NCBI GenBank assembly: GCA_025449115.1
Contig: JAHLKC010000006.1
Span: 331,501 to 395,500 of the forward strand
Direction of reading: 5' to 3'
DNA from: Chytridium lagenaria
Lineage: Eukaryota > Chytridiomycota > Chytridiomycetes > Chytridiales > Chytridiaceae
Length of the DNA stretch: 64,000 nt
The notes under the pieces were generated by a model. The model saw nothing but the letters and a program-made list of their open reading frames with translations, was not told the DNA's origin and made no database searches. Both the position numbers and the translations under genes were made by a program. Below, one piece after another: positions 1 through 11,320 of the stretch. Position 1 is the stretch's first letter, and every line of letters begins with the position of its first letter.

Positions 1-925
1 CGTAGATAACTTTGGTGCATCGAAAGCTCATACGCATATCTTGTAATAATATCCGCCCATCATCAGCCGCGGTCACAAGAATTTCGGGCATAACTGGGTT
101 AAACATTACAGAGCTAATTACATAAATATTAAGTATGTGGACCGAAAAGCCCTTCGGCCTACTTTTGTCCTGAGAACCCAAATATCCTTCCTGTCAATCG
201 TTCGGGACATCGCATATCCCAGACCTTGATGTAGCCTATTATTAAACAAGTATATTAACAAGGATAAAATTAAACTAATTTGCAATTGAAGGACCTCACC
301 ATCCTGACTAAAGATCGGTATGAGTTAAAACATGAGTGAGCTTCATCGTAACGGCCAAAACTCATAAAATGTTTAAAACGTACCCTGCAGTTGCCACAAT
401 TTCATCGTTTCCCGGTTGAACGCTGAGTTTCAGAACCGCACCTTCATGGGCGAATATCTTCTCATCCGAGTTGAATTCAGTTATTGGCCGGCCGCCAGCA
501 TGAAGGGGTGGAGATTGTTGGAGAAAAGAGGAGAAACAAGGCGGTCAATACGATGGCGGATGAGAAGGCCATCATTGCCGCATGAATACATGCTAGTCGA
601 GTCGGAACAAAAACTGTATACAGAATATGTTTGACTGTCGTTAAAGGGATAGAGCTTTAATTCAGCTAACTATACGAGCGCGTATGTTTGGTACCTCATG
701 GCCAAGATACGCTCCTACAGGTGCTAGGCGATCATGTCGTTCGTGGATGGGCCAAAGCTTACAAATTCATTTAGTCCGGATAAACTGTAGGAGGCAAAGA
801 GAGAAGTAACTAAATACCAAAACTCTAGTATCATCTCCCCCAGACGCAAGGTACTTTCCGTCGTTTGAAAACGAGAGCGCGTTAACACAGCCGTAGTGTG
901 CCTTCAGCTCCCTGCCAGCAAACAT
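1..925 (-). CDS. WD40-repeat protein, DCAF5-like (partial, 3' end off window)
   Basis: A multi-exon WD40 beta-propeller gene that leaves the window at base 1. The first clear exon reads MFAGRELKAHYGCVNALSFS and then a GGDDTRVLV blade end, closely resembling the first blade of DCAF5/WDR22 substrate receptors of CUL4-DDB1 ubiquitin ligases. Later exons give KIFAHEGAVLKLSVQPGNDE (around 385-480), a KVWDMR blade end (163 to about 235) and, after an intron at 114-162, NPVMPEILVTAADDGR and LLQDMR. The order matches DCAF5. The start at 925 is the first Met of the conserved exon, but an upstream exon joined at the cag acceptor nearby is possible. Role as a DDB1-CUL4 adaptor is inferred from family likeness; the C-terminal part that could confirm it lies outside the window. 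Confidence 0.7.
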
Positions 926-1536
926 GTAAGTAAGCTACCAAAGCCTTAGAAAGGGCGGGGTCAACGCAGTAATAGCATAGGTCTGCAACCATAAAGGTTT
1001 ACATCGGTGTGGTATGAAGCATCGGCAAAACTGTGCCGCCATCCTTGCAGTTCTACCTCTCCTATACCCTAAAGGTCTGCCTTCAACAACGGCTTGAACC
1101 GTCACTTCACCTCATGTAAGACATGCCGTGTGCAGATGCAGCGTTGACAGCCGCATTGGTTATATCCTTCCTAGTGCGTAAACGATCGCTTGACCAGCTG
1201 GAATCACACTCTCTTTGCCACAGCAGTTTTAACATTAATTTTTACTTTATTTTTCGCAAGTGCGTACATGAGCTATGCAGTTTTGTTGAAATGAACGAAT
1301 AAATAAACAAAAGTATTCGATGGGTTAGGGCCATGAGGTGTTTACGCTAGCATTCCTAACAGCAAGTAGACATGAAATCGTTCATCGATGCTCGTTGGCT
1401 GCATACCGCACTGACACTCCCTCGCCAACAAACCCATCAACCTTTGGCATTCATTCCCTGAGGCTTTTATACTTGCTGACAAGTTCTTTATTTTTGACTC
1501 ACATTGCTCTATCGAGAAAAGAAAAACGGAAAAACG
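926..1536. promoter_or_regulatory. Divergent intergenic region
   Basis: Lies between the oppositely oriented WD40 gene and mitochondrial SerRS gene. No reading frame here resembles a known protein. It must hold both promoters and possibly a 5' non-coding exon of the WD40 gene. No clear TATA box or repeat was seen. Confidence 0.4.
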
Positions 1537-3231
1537 ATGCCGTCGTCATCGTCCATCAGATGCCCTAGGCTGCAGTCAACTTTGTTTTTCTCGAGACCTA
1601 CTGTGGACGCGTGTGCCGAAAGAAGGCTCTCCGGTTTTACTTGTAAATACAGACGGATGAACCATTCAAAACCCAATGCACCCCATCACGCCCCTGATGT
1701 TTCTTCTCCCACCCCTATCGCACGTCAATTCAAGCATCATCTCAATTACAAGTACTACCGGGAAAACGTGGACGCTATCGAGGAAAATGCCAAGATACGA
1801 GGTGCCGTCGGAGTAGATGTCAGAAAGGTGTCAAAACTGTACGAGCAGTTTTCCGAAACAAACCTCCGCATCTCTGAGCTAAGGCGTCGACGCAATGAGA
1901 TTGCAAACTTGACCTCTCAAATTATAGCGTCATTAAAGACTGTGAAGGCTGGACCTGAGAAGGAGGAGTTGAATAAGAAGAAGCAGGCATTGATTGATGA
2001 TGGTCGGGAGCTTAAGGCTGTTCTGGCAAAAGAGGAGGTGGATTTGGGGAAGATGGAGGAAGATCTCTACGAAGAGGCCAGGCATATTCCCAATGATTCT
2101 TCCCCTGATGTACCTGTCGGGGACGAATCCAAATCTATTACCGTCGACATGGTTGGTGCAAGAAGAATGCAAGATGAGGCTCGGACCTTAAAAGATCACA
2201 TTGAGCTCGCAAAACTTCACAATCTTGCTGATTTCGACAGAGCAGGAAAAGTGTCTGGATCGGGATTCTACTTTTTGAAGAACGCCGGTGTTTTGCTTGA
2301 GATGGCGCTCATCCGCTACGCTTTAGATTTCTGCATATCCAAGGGATTTCAACCGATATCTGTGCCCGACGTCATCCGACATGAGGTTATCGAAGCCTGC
2401 GGTTTTAACCCGAAGTCATCAGACCCGCAGACCTATTTTCTTGAGACTCATCTTGATGCTCCAAGACAAAAGGGATACGATCCTATGAGGCTTTGCCTCT
2501 CCGCAACCGCAGAGTTTCCTTTAGCCGCCATGCATTCTAATGAGGTCTTTTTGGCATCCGCACTTCCGCTTAAGATGGTAGCTTTTGGTAGAGCATTTCG
2601 CGCCGAGGGACTCGCTGGTGCTGTTAACCGTGGGTTGTATCGGGTGCATCAGTTTTCCAAGGTGGAAATGTTTGCACTGACGGACAAGAATGGAAGTGAG
2701 TCGATGTTGGAGGAATTTCGTGAAATTCAGAAACAGATTTTCGAAGGGCTTGAGTTATCCTTCAGGTGCTAGTTTTATACAAGCATATTATTACTAATTT
2801 TCTGAAGGGTTTTGAACATGTCTTCCGAGGAATTGGGTGCCCCTGCCTACAAAAAGTACGACATGGAGGCATGGATGCCCGCTCGTAACGATTGGGGGGA
2901 GGTGATATCGTACTTTGATTTCTCAATTTCTGACTCCACTTTTCTTTCAGATCTCCAGCTCTTCCAACTGTACCGACTACCAAGCTCGACGCTTCAACAT
3001 CCGATACTTTGACCGTCATTCCAACAGCAACGCACAGGCTCAACCGGCGCAACTCCCCACCAATCCGCCGAATTTGTGCACTCGGTCAACGGCACCGCCG
3101 CCGCGATTCCTCGTCTTATTATCTCGATTCTTGAAACACATCAACTTGAGAATGGCGATATTATCATTCCCAAGAAATTAAGAAAGTACCTCTACGGGGA
3201 AGATGTGGATCGAATTCGCGTCCCCGAATGA
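1537..3231 (+). CDS. Seryl-tRNA synthetase, mitochondrial type
   Basis: Class II aminoacyl-tRNA synthetase that charges tRNA-Ser, probably in mitochondria. The start [20 protein letters not shown] opens a basic, Ser/Arg-rich presequence of about 60 residues that precedes the tRNA-binding coiled-coil arm (Arg/Lys/Glu-rich, about residues 100-190). Class II core motifs follow: [27 protein letters not shown] and [12 protein letters not shown]. Exons are 1537-2765, 2808-2901 ([20 protein letters not shown]) and 2951-3231. The last exon begins [19 protein letters not shown] (motif 3 region) but shifts frame near 3031, after which [17 protein letters not shown] and the C-terminus resume in another frame, ending with TGA at 3229. 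One missing C in AACGCAC would repair it. The bacterial/mitochondrial type is judged from motif similarity. Confidence 0.9.
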
Positions 3232-3525
3232 CGTGATTAGAGAAATTAAGCTCATACATTTGATTACACTTTTCCTTACCATTTACTTTTTCGGCAATTT
3301 TTAGAACCCACACCATGTCCTTCTTTGGCTTCCGCATTTCCTTTCTTCTTTGTTTTCTTTTGTATACGATATAGTCGTAGTTGGTGATCTAACGATAAGT
3401 CCCACTTAATAATGAAAACGATAGAATCTATTAACTTGTATGCATAACCCCCCCTTAAATTGACATGTGCGCGTGTGTTTATAAAAAAAGAAGAAAAAAA
3501 CAACCAAAAGTCGAGAATTGTTAAA

Positions 3526-6500
3526 TCATGCCGCTTGAGCTTGCTCAAACCCAGGCGGATACCACGACACCTCCATCGTAATAGCATGAAAGTAATAAGG
3601 GTTTCCATCTCCCTTATCCACATACCGCCAGTCAGGGTGATTTTCAAGCGTCTCTGGTTCAAAATCATAGTCGGCTTTTCTTCAAGATTATCGGGGTCTT
3701 CTTGGAAGGGACGGCCGGTAACGGGGTCGAGGATAATGGCGTTATCAGGGAGACGCCATATGCTTTCGCGCGTGGTAGGGTTACTATACAAAAGATTAGG
3801 TTGAGTGTGGAAAAATAAAGGAGCTTTGGACTCTTACTAGTAATACGTGTGTCCCATAGCCGATATGGCACGTTTCCAGATTGCACCAGCGATGTCAACC
3901 AGCTCGGGTTCAACATAGGTATTATCCTGAGTGTGTTAAGTAGAGCAAGCACGTGAATCATACCTCCTCAGTTTCAAGCGTGGACTGTGATTCGAACTAT
4001 TTTTTCTTATGTTAGAAAAATGGACACAAAAAAGGATGAGCTTTTACCGTTTCCGCAGAAATGCCTCTTCTGCGTGGTGTTTGAACCTAAAAAACAACAT
4101 CACTTAGATTTTTTTAAAATTATTACAAACCTTCTTCCCCTGCTTCGAAAACATCGTCCCCGATATCCCACTAACAGTCTTTTTTATCGAACTTTTTCCT
4201 TTTAACGAAGACGTTGAATCAAACGTGTCACTAATCCTCTTCAAACTCGACAAACTGTCCGTCCCAGAAGAGCTCCGGTCGACCCTCCTCCCATCCAGTT
4301 CGCTCTGTTTGATTGCATTCATAAATGCGTCAAACCATTTATTTTTCTCATCTTCAGATGCAAAGGAGAGCGTGTACAGTTCCCGCTTTTCACCGGATAT
4401 TTGGATTTGAAAAAAGTATTTCAAACCCGCGCGTGGACATATCTAGATTTGGTTAGGACGGTTTAGAGGAACTGTTTGTTATACCTCCTTTAAAACCGAG
4501 GTTGATGTTCACGTCGGCTGTGCTTGTCATTGACTCGAATTGGTAGCGGAATTTGGCGGGTACTTTACAGGTGACGAGGACGTCGTGCAGAGAATGAGGA
4601 AACGTTCCTTAGATTTTCCGCCGGATACCTTTGGACAAGGCCGTCTTTTAGAAGTTTCTTGTCTGCGAGGTTCAAAGGCTGTAATGAGAAGCATGTTAGA
4701 TATTTTACCACAAGAAAAGGGAGGATAAGAAAGATTATCCTCTTACTGTTGCAGACTCAATCTTAGACTGTAGCGCGCTGAGACGCTCTTTCTTATCAAG
4801 CGCATTTGTAGCCTCATTTACTAAAGCAACCACAGCCTCGATCTTCTCCGCGGCAATTGTAAGGTTCCATAATCCTTATGTCCCTTATCCACATACTTCA
4901 GAAGCTCCCTCAACAAAAGCGGGTACCTAATTGTTTTGTCAGCAACCAACATCTTCCTAAAAATAGTGTTTGTAAACTCTTACTTGCAAATTCTCTGAAC
5001 AGGCTTAATCTAAAGAAAAAATTGACATCGTTAATGAACATTAAAAAAACCAATAAAAGAGGTACACACCAAGAACGATTCCACGCTCAAACCTCGTCCT
5101 TCAGGGCTATTCATCCATCGCTGAACGTGTTCCTTAAATTCAGGGCGGGATTGGAGCTGATGCACCAGTTTCATGGCTTGCGGGTAGTTCCACAATACGC
5201 CGTATAAACTTTAAGGGAATCGGCTACCTCCGCAATTACATCTCCTAAGAAAGCCGTCAGAGAACCCTCTATAAGAATATCCTGGCACGCACCGACTTCC
5301 TCGATGATGGGGATTCGCCTCACGTTTCGCGTTTAGACGGAGAGGAGTTGCTGGAAACGAGTTAGATCGTGAAGTGAGAATAACAATGTGTACGTTATTT
5401 GCGACGATAAGCTGCTCAACGTTAGAGAATAATGTGGTGATATCTTGCTCAGATACAAGCTTAGTGTTGCGAACTTCGACTTTATGGTACTGCGCGATAT
5501 TAATAGTTGAAACGTTAAATATGTCTTAAAGCAGGGGAAAGAGGGATATCTATACAAACAGTGAAGGAATGCAAAAAAGTAAAGTTTCACCCACGTTCAC
5601 TAATATGCCAAGATCTTTGACATAATCCGCTTCAGTCTCAATAAGCTCATAAACAACAGACAACCTCATCATATCGTTCTTTGGTAAGCCCGCATTCATC
5701 ACCTCAGTCGGCAATTTCGCAAACAATTTCGGCGATATTGGGGTTGTAGGCAACGTTCCCAAAAGACTTGGGGAAGACGAAGCCGCTGAAATCACGTTCA
5801 CAGAAGTATGCAAGTCTGCTGTCCTTGCTGCCCTCTCTGAAGACGTCACAGTCCGACGAAGCGTATCCTCGCCTAAACCACCATTCAACAAAGAATCCGA
5901 TGACATCCCACGTTTCACGGCTTTCAGGATTGATATGCAATCTTGGTTTTCCACCATTCGCACGCGCTGAATGGCCATCGTAATCCATATCGTCAACTTC
6001 GGATTCGGTCATGCTAATGGGTCGACTGCGACGGTTCACCTGCATCCCGATAGACGTGATCCTATCAGATATCTCCTTCTGCGATGTATCAATGTCAACT
6101 AATTTACGAAACACAAGATCAAGTGTATCCAAAAGTTTATCCATGGCCTGTTGCGTCGTCTTCCCTGATTTTTCATTCTTATCAATCTTGTCCTGCATGT
6201 TTTTCATTATGCGACATCCCCGCGTCGAGCACTTCAATTCGTTGAAGGAGACGGTTGAACGTGTCGTTAGAGGCGTCGAGGGAGACGGTGGAGCTTGTGA
6301 CTTCTGCGGGGATTGGTGGGGGTTGGAGAAAAGCTCAAGAGCTTCTTTGGCAAGGGTTGGGTTGAACGTCGGGTGTTTAAAACCTTTTTCGACGGAGAGA
6401 AGGGAGAGTTGGATGAGGTTTTTAAGCATCATCTCGTCGCCCTTTTGGGTGCCGTTAACAAAGTCGAGGGGCTTTAAAACTGTTTTGCGTTCCATGCCGT

Positions 6501-7058
6501 AGAGGATCAAGGCTGTTGAAATGTAGCATGTTTGTTTGTTTAGCAAATAGCAGGGAATTTGGGAATAACAGGGAGGATGTAGTCTAATTTACCAGCTGTG
6601 AAGGAAGCGAGGTTTTCCAATTGCGAGAACGTGCTCTTGACATCACTAATCCTTGCTGTTCCAGGCGCGAGAATGTTCATAATTTGACATGGGATCACCC
6701 CGTTCCTCAGTTCGTTAAAAAACGTCCCATCGTCCTCAAACTTGACCGTTATACCCTGGGTCCCTAAAACACCCACCGCCCTATAATGTAGAGATAATAG
6801 AGGCTCAGCAAAAAGTCTTTCCTCTCGAAAAAACCATGGCCTAGTCAGCCAGCACTACCATTCTAGAGCTATCCCTCTCAACTTTTTTGCAGCAGATGAA
6901 AGGTTTCCACTCCCTCCAGTCTTCACAGAGATCTCACTCCCAGATCGCGGCGCTAACTGATCCTGTTGAGTCGTCCCTCCGACACCAGCGCCGCTCGATA
7001 AGTTTTGCAAAGAGCCATAAGGCCGGGGCGAGTTCGTCCCAGATATCCTTGTGGCCAT
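3526..7058 (-). CDS. Rho guanine nucleotide exchange factor with CH, DH, PH and two WW domains
   Basis: Multi-exon gene for a Rho-GTPase activator. From the N-terminus: a Ser/Gly-rich leader (MATRISGTNSPRPYGSLQNL); a calponin-homology-like segment (FFNELRNGVIPCQIMNILAPG, near 6610-6720); a linker with a coiled stretch (about 6000-6300); the Dbl-homology domain beginning YELIETEADYVKDLGILVN (about 5590-5650), continuing through VRNTKLVSEQDITTLFSNVE, YGVLWNYPQAMKLVHQL and RYPLLLRELLKYV to IAAEKIEAVVALVNEATNAL (about 4750); then a PH domain, with ELYTLSFASEDEKNKWFDAF near its end. Two WW-like modules close the protein: WKRAISAMGHTYY joined across an intron to SNPTTRESIW, and WRYVDKGDGNPYYFH. TGA is at 3526-3528. 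The PH region (about 4500-4740) and the last exon need frame corrections. The catalytic role is known for DH-PH families; the partner GTPase is unknown. Confidence 0.8.
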
Positions 7059-7324
7059 TACTCAGTCACCTCTGCTCCAGTAGAGTTTTAAATGCTAGGA
7101 TGATGAAAGAAAGGATTCTCTGGAACTACTCAGCCGAGTTTAAGAAAGGCGACCTCAATCACGCTGCTTTTGGTTTAAAAGTGAGGGGTGCCTCTTAGCT
7201 GATAATTGGAAGAAAGTCCATTGTTTGGCTGGATTATGGCCAGAAATACCATCTTTATTGAAGCCGCCATAACTGCTGCGGCGAAGAATGATGTTTGTAA
7301 CTTTGGATTCATGAAGCCGTTTAA

Positions 7325-7420
7325 TGGGGTCTTCAGCAGACCAGACGAGTAGGCTGTGTGAAGGGCGTCATCTACCAGCGTGGGTCTTGTTGATGTGGAT
7401 GTTGGGTCGATGCGCTGTGA
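7325..7420 (-). pseudogene. Glutaredoxin fragment, degenerate duplicate
   Basis: Reads as a decayed copy of the C-terminal half of the neighbouring glutaredoxin. On the minus strand, ACATCAACAAGACCCACG is shared with the intact gene, preceded by CAGCGCA and followed by TCGTCTGGT and GAAGACCC at matching places. Translation gives PNIHINKTHAGR followed by a stop, then a shifted frame reading DDALHTAYSSGLLKT, against PNIYINKTHVGG and CDALHAAHSSGQLKT in the intact gene. No CPYC active-site region is recognisable upstream. It lies about 320 bp from the intact gene on the same strand, which suggests tandem duplication followed by decay. Unlike the single-base frameshifts elsewhere, this copy has many substitutions. 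Confidence 0.75.
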
Positions 7421-7743
7421 AAGCACGGCTTAAGGGTGTGTTACTGAGGTTAACGGGGAGATTAGGGTGTACCTGTCCAGGTACCTTGAACCGCGATGCT
7501 CTCTTTGTCGAGTAAAGCAATTGAGTTGTCTTAGGTTTCTGCAACACGGTCTACACCACAACGAAGGGTTTCCCAAGATTCCTCCTGCCGCACCAACCTT
7601 CAACCGAAATCCTAGATCATTAAGATCGAAACTACGACACTATAAAAACTGGAAACACAAGACAGAGTAAAGGACGATAATGATATATGTTTCAATTTAA
7701 AATGTATTAAGATGCGGTGAAGAGTGCAGCTGATCAAAGAAAT

Positions 7744-8169
7744 TTAGAGCTTAAGAAGGGTCTTAAGTTGACCAGAAGAGTGAGCTGCGTGGAGTGCATC
7801 ACAGCCACCGACGTGGGTCTTGTTGATGTAAATGTTGGGGACGGTGCGCTGTCCAGAGATTTCGGCAAGAACACCTTGAATCTCAGAACCGTTGCTTTCG
7901 TTGTCGAGCTCAACGGCAGTGTACTTGACGTTCAAGCTGTCTAACAAACTCTTGGCCTTTTTACAGTATGGGCAGAATGACTTCGAGAAAACCTAAGATC
8001 GAGAGCGTCAGTCAACCGATCGGGATTGGCCGGACGAGTAACAAGTGACGCTACTCGTCATGCATCTGCATTGCTTGAGCGCAGTAGGGTACATGAATGA
8101 AATAAAGCGACTTCTTACCATGACATTGTTGTCGTTGATGAGGGTGTTGACGGTCTCCTTAGCGCCCAT
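7744..8169 (-). CDS. Glutaredoxin (dithiol, CPYC)
   Basis: Small thiol-disulfide oxidoreductase that uses glutathione to reduce protein disulfides and glutathione mixed disulfides. Two exons: 8119-8169 (17 codons, MGAKETVNTLINDNNVM) and 7744-7992. Exon 2 opens VFSKSFCPYCKKAKSLL with the dithiol CPYC active site, followed by the cis-proline TVPNIYI and the glutathione-binding GGCDAL loop. It encodes about 100 residues, the usual length for yeast Grx1/Grx2 or animal Glrx. No presequence is visible, so a cytosolic form is likely. The reading frame is intact. A degenerate second copy lies immediately downstream. Confidence 0.95.
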
Positions 8170-8279
8170 TGTTTAGCAGTTTTCTGTGTGGTGGATGGGG
8201 TGTGAAATGAGGGTAACAAAGGTTTGTAAGCGAAGGGGACAAGCTTTTTATGTGAAATCAGTCCGGAAAAATTGCAAGA

Positions 8280-9190
8280 ATGCAAGAACCAGCGCGGAAG
8301 GAGGACAAAACGAATCCTGACGTAGGGGATCCACACACAGCCCCTGATGCAACTGCTGTTACTACCACCACCACCACCACCACTATTCCTTCCCCTACTT
8401 TTAAAAACCGGTGATGATGTCAGCGGGGATATCATCGAGTATGTGAAATACACATCAGAGTTGCAACTACCACCCATCATGCGGTTGTTGATTGAAAAGG
8501 ATCTGTCCGAGCCCTACACAATCTACACTTATCGGTACTTTTTGCACTCATGGCCAGATCTATGTTACTTGGTAAGGACATTCCAAGGTGTCATGTCAAG
8601 CTTCTATGGTGGTTTTCATCTTTTAAATCTGACACCTCTCTTTTCTATGGAATGACAGGCTATGGCCGGCGAGGCATGTATAGGGGTTATCATTTGCAAG
8701 ATGGAAAAGCATCGGGAGACTGTGATGCGAGGTTACATCGCAATGCTGGCGGTTTCGACACAATATAGGAAAAGAGGTATCGGGTCCAGGCTTGTCAAGA
8801 TGGCAGTACGGATTATGCGGGATCAGGGAGCGGATGAGGTTTGATTTTTCTCTATATTTGCGATAATCATGTTTTAAATTTATGATCGTCCCTTTTTTGA
8901 TATTGTGCGAGGTTTCAATTGTTTGGATGATGATGACATAGCTTATCTTTTGAACCTTTCTCACTCTTTTTTTTCTCAGATTGCATTGGAGACGGAGATT
9001 TCCAACAAGGGGGCGCAGGCGCTGTATGAACACTTGGATTCTAAGACATAAGCGGATGTCGAAATATTATCTCAATGGAGCTGACGCGTTCAGGTGGGTG
9101 GTGCGCGTAGTGTTTTCAGTTTCGGTGAAAGCGTATTACCTCTAAACTAATGCGCATCCCGTATCCAGGCTCAAGCTATGGCTAAAATGA
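8280..9190 (+). CDS. NAA30: N-alpha-acetyltransferase 30, NatC catalytic subunit
   Basis: GNAT-fold enzyme that acetylates protein N-termini beginning Met-Leu, Met-Ile, Met-Phe and similar, as the catalytic part of NatC on the ribosome. A Thr-rich leader from the Met at 8280 leads into YVKYTSELQLPPIMRLLIEK, DLSEPYTIYTYRYF, an exon starting AMAGEACIGVIICKME, and the acetyl-CoA-binding loop YRKRGIGSRLV. Later exons carry IALETEISNKGAQALYEHL, then RHKRMSKYYLNGADAFR, and, after the intron at 9094-9168, LKLWLK and TGA. This follows Mak3/Naa30 from end to end. Two frame breaks occur: one extra A in the A5 run near 8402-8406, and about two missing bases near 9030-9045. The start is set by the first in-frame Met of the leader and is less certain than the body. 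Confidence 0.9.
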
Positions 9191-9313
9191 ATAGAAATAT
9201 GTCTCGTGTAAATAGAATAGATGTTTTTATAGCAGTTGTTAACATGTTGCCCATGAAACCGAGAGTTGCTCGAAAATCTTTTGTGTTTTAAACCCTGTGA
9301 TCTTTTTGTTGTC

Positions 9314-11005
9314 ATGGCCCAGCTGCTCACAGCAGGTGCACTCGGCATTGTAGGCACCATCGCGGGAGCTGGCGTTATCTACTTCCAACCACACTCTGTC
9401 ATTGCTCTCCTCGTCAAAGGCTTTCCCCGGATCATCTGGTGTCTCTCACACGTCTCTCCCCCACTCGGCCACAACGCATCAAGACGCAGGTCCGCCACCG
9501 ACACACCATTCAATCCGTCGCAATGGTCAACATCAAAGGGTTGGGTCAAGTTCCAAAGAAGGTTAAAAGTCGGCAGGAGACGGGCGACAAAACTCTACGG
9601 GATAGTGGTGGAAGCTATCGGGAGCGCTGTTGCGTCGGCCTCGTCTGGGTTGAGGGGGGCTTATGCTGAACCTGGGAGGTTGATGGGAGGGTTGGGGCGG
9701 CAGGTAGTGATACCGAGTTGCAAGAGTATCATTTTGAGGAGGGGGAGGATGAGGAGGACGATGAATTGGAGTTGGCGGTTGGGACGGGATCGAAACGGGG
9801 TGGGTTGGGACTGTTAATGACGGTGGTATCGCGTCGTTGGAAGTGGAGGTTGAGGAGGAACGGACGATGGCAGAGGCACTGGAAGAAGGAGAGGTATTGG
9901 ACCGAGGATCCGGATGGATGGTGGCGATCCGGTCTTGGACGGGGTAGAGGCACAACCTTCCGGACATGATGCGAGGGGCGAGGAGCGGTTACCTGGTGTG
10001 TCGGCGCCTGTTGTAGCGCTTACAATTGATGATTCGCCGAGCATTTATTCTGCAGAGATGCTTGATATCTTAAAAGAAAATGGTGTCATGCCACATTTTT
10101 CATTATTGGAAACCATGTGGAGAAACTGGATGACGGCGACGCTGTTCTTTCGAGAATGGTGCGTGAAGGACATGAGCTAGGCAATCACGTATGTTTTTCT
10201 TCATACCTTTTTTTACCACTTTGGTACATTTAAGATGTGGAGGAAAGTCTAATAAAAAGAACTTTCTTTTGACATAGACATGGTACGATCGCCCGACAAT
10301 CCGTTTACCGACGGACGTCTTTGAGCAAGAGTTGCTTAAAGTCGACGCATTAATCACCAAACACGACACAGCCGGCGAGTCCGATTCGGTGCCTCATCTT
10401 CACATTACCGGTGAAGGCGTCGTGAAAAGGACGCGATGGTTCCGTCCCGGCCAAGGATGGTTTACTCACGAGATGTGCGATATTGCAGAACGACATGGAT
10501 ATCGGACTGTGTTGGGATGCCGTTTTCCTCTTGACACTGCGTCGCCGGACCCGCAACTCAATGCGTGGCACGTGATTCAAGGAAATCCACCCTGGTGCTA
10601 TTGTTGTACTCCACGATGCGAGAGAAAGGATCAAGCAGACGTTGAGGATCTTGCTTCCAGCTCTTGTGCAAATGGGATACAAGGTGGGTGACGATATCCG
10701 AGTTGTATCGACTGGCTTGTGTCGGGGCCATTGGCATAACGGAGGAGGAGGATGCTACATCACCTCATCAACATCAGGAGTACCCTCCCTCTCATCAACA
10801 TCATCATCATCACCATCATCAAGGATCTGGTTGTGACATTATTGATTCGCCGGCACCGCCACTACCGCCGCGGAGACTCTCGTCTGACGATGTTGCTGCG
10901 TTCACCAGAGATCCGGTTATCGCGGTCCATGGTCTGCAGGTCTTCCCCTATCCTCCTCAATCTCCACATCCTCTCATCAATCTACACGCACAGTTACAAC
11001 AATAA
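9314..11005 (+). CDS. Polysaccharide deacetylase (NodB/CE4 domain), membrane-anchored
   Basis: Carbohydrate esterase family 4 protein that probably removes acetyl groups from chitin or a similar polymer at the cell surface. The N-terminus (MAQLLTAGALGIVGTIAGAG) is hydrophobic and looks like a signal anchor. A low-complexity acidic and basic linker follows. The NodB domain starts at VVALTIDDSPSIYS, with TIDDSP in place of the usual TFDDG. It continues TFFIIGNHVEKL, GHELGNHTWYDRPTIRLP across an intron (about 10191-10277), RWFRPGQGWFTHEM, HGYRTVLG and GAIVVLHDARER. The tail includes a His run (HQHHHHHHHQ) and ends QLQQ. Frame breaks are needed near 9715, 9900, 10091, 10585 and 10685. The second metal-site His of the usual HxxxH pair is not evident after GNH, so activity should not be taken for granted. 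Confidence 0.8.
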
Positions 11006-11320
11006 CAACGTTAGCAACATCAGCAACATGAAATATAGTCTTGTTCACCTTTATATTATACTTTTACAATTGTTTTTAAAATGGGATATCTTCCTCTTTC
11101 TGGAACTCTTGCCAGGAGATGGAGCAGTCAGAGGTAAAGGGATGCCGTTGAGAGCAATGTCGTGTATTAAATACGTCGTGGAATAACGTGTATTTTCTTT
11201 GTTGTAGGAGGGCAAAAGCTGAAACACCCAGTTTTTATATTTATTTGCTCTTGTTACACTCACTCAAAGTAAATAGTAAATAAATATCTGAAAGAAGGAA
11301 AAAAAAGTTTCAGTACAAAG

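Noticed and set aside
9563..10044. Pro/Ser-rich minus-strand frames opposite the deacetylase
   Set aside because: Antisense to a G-rich linker; no domain or start context supports them.
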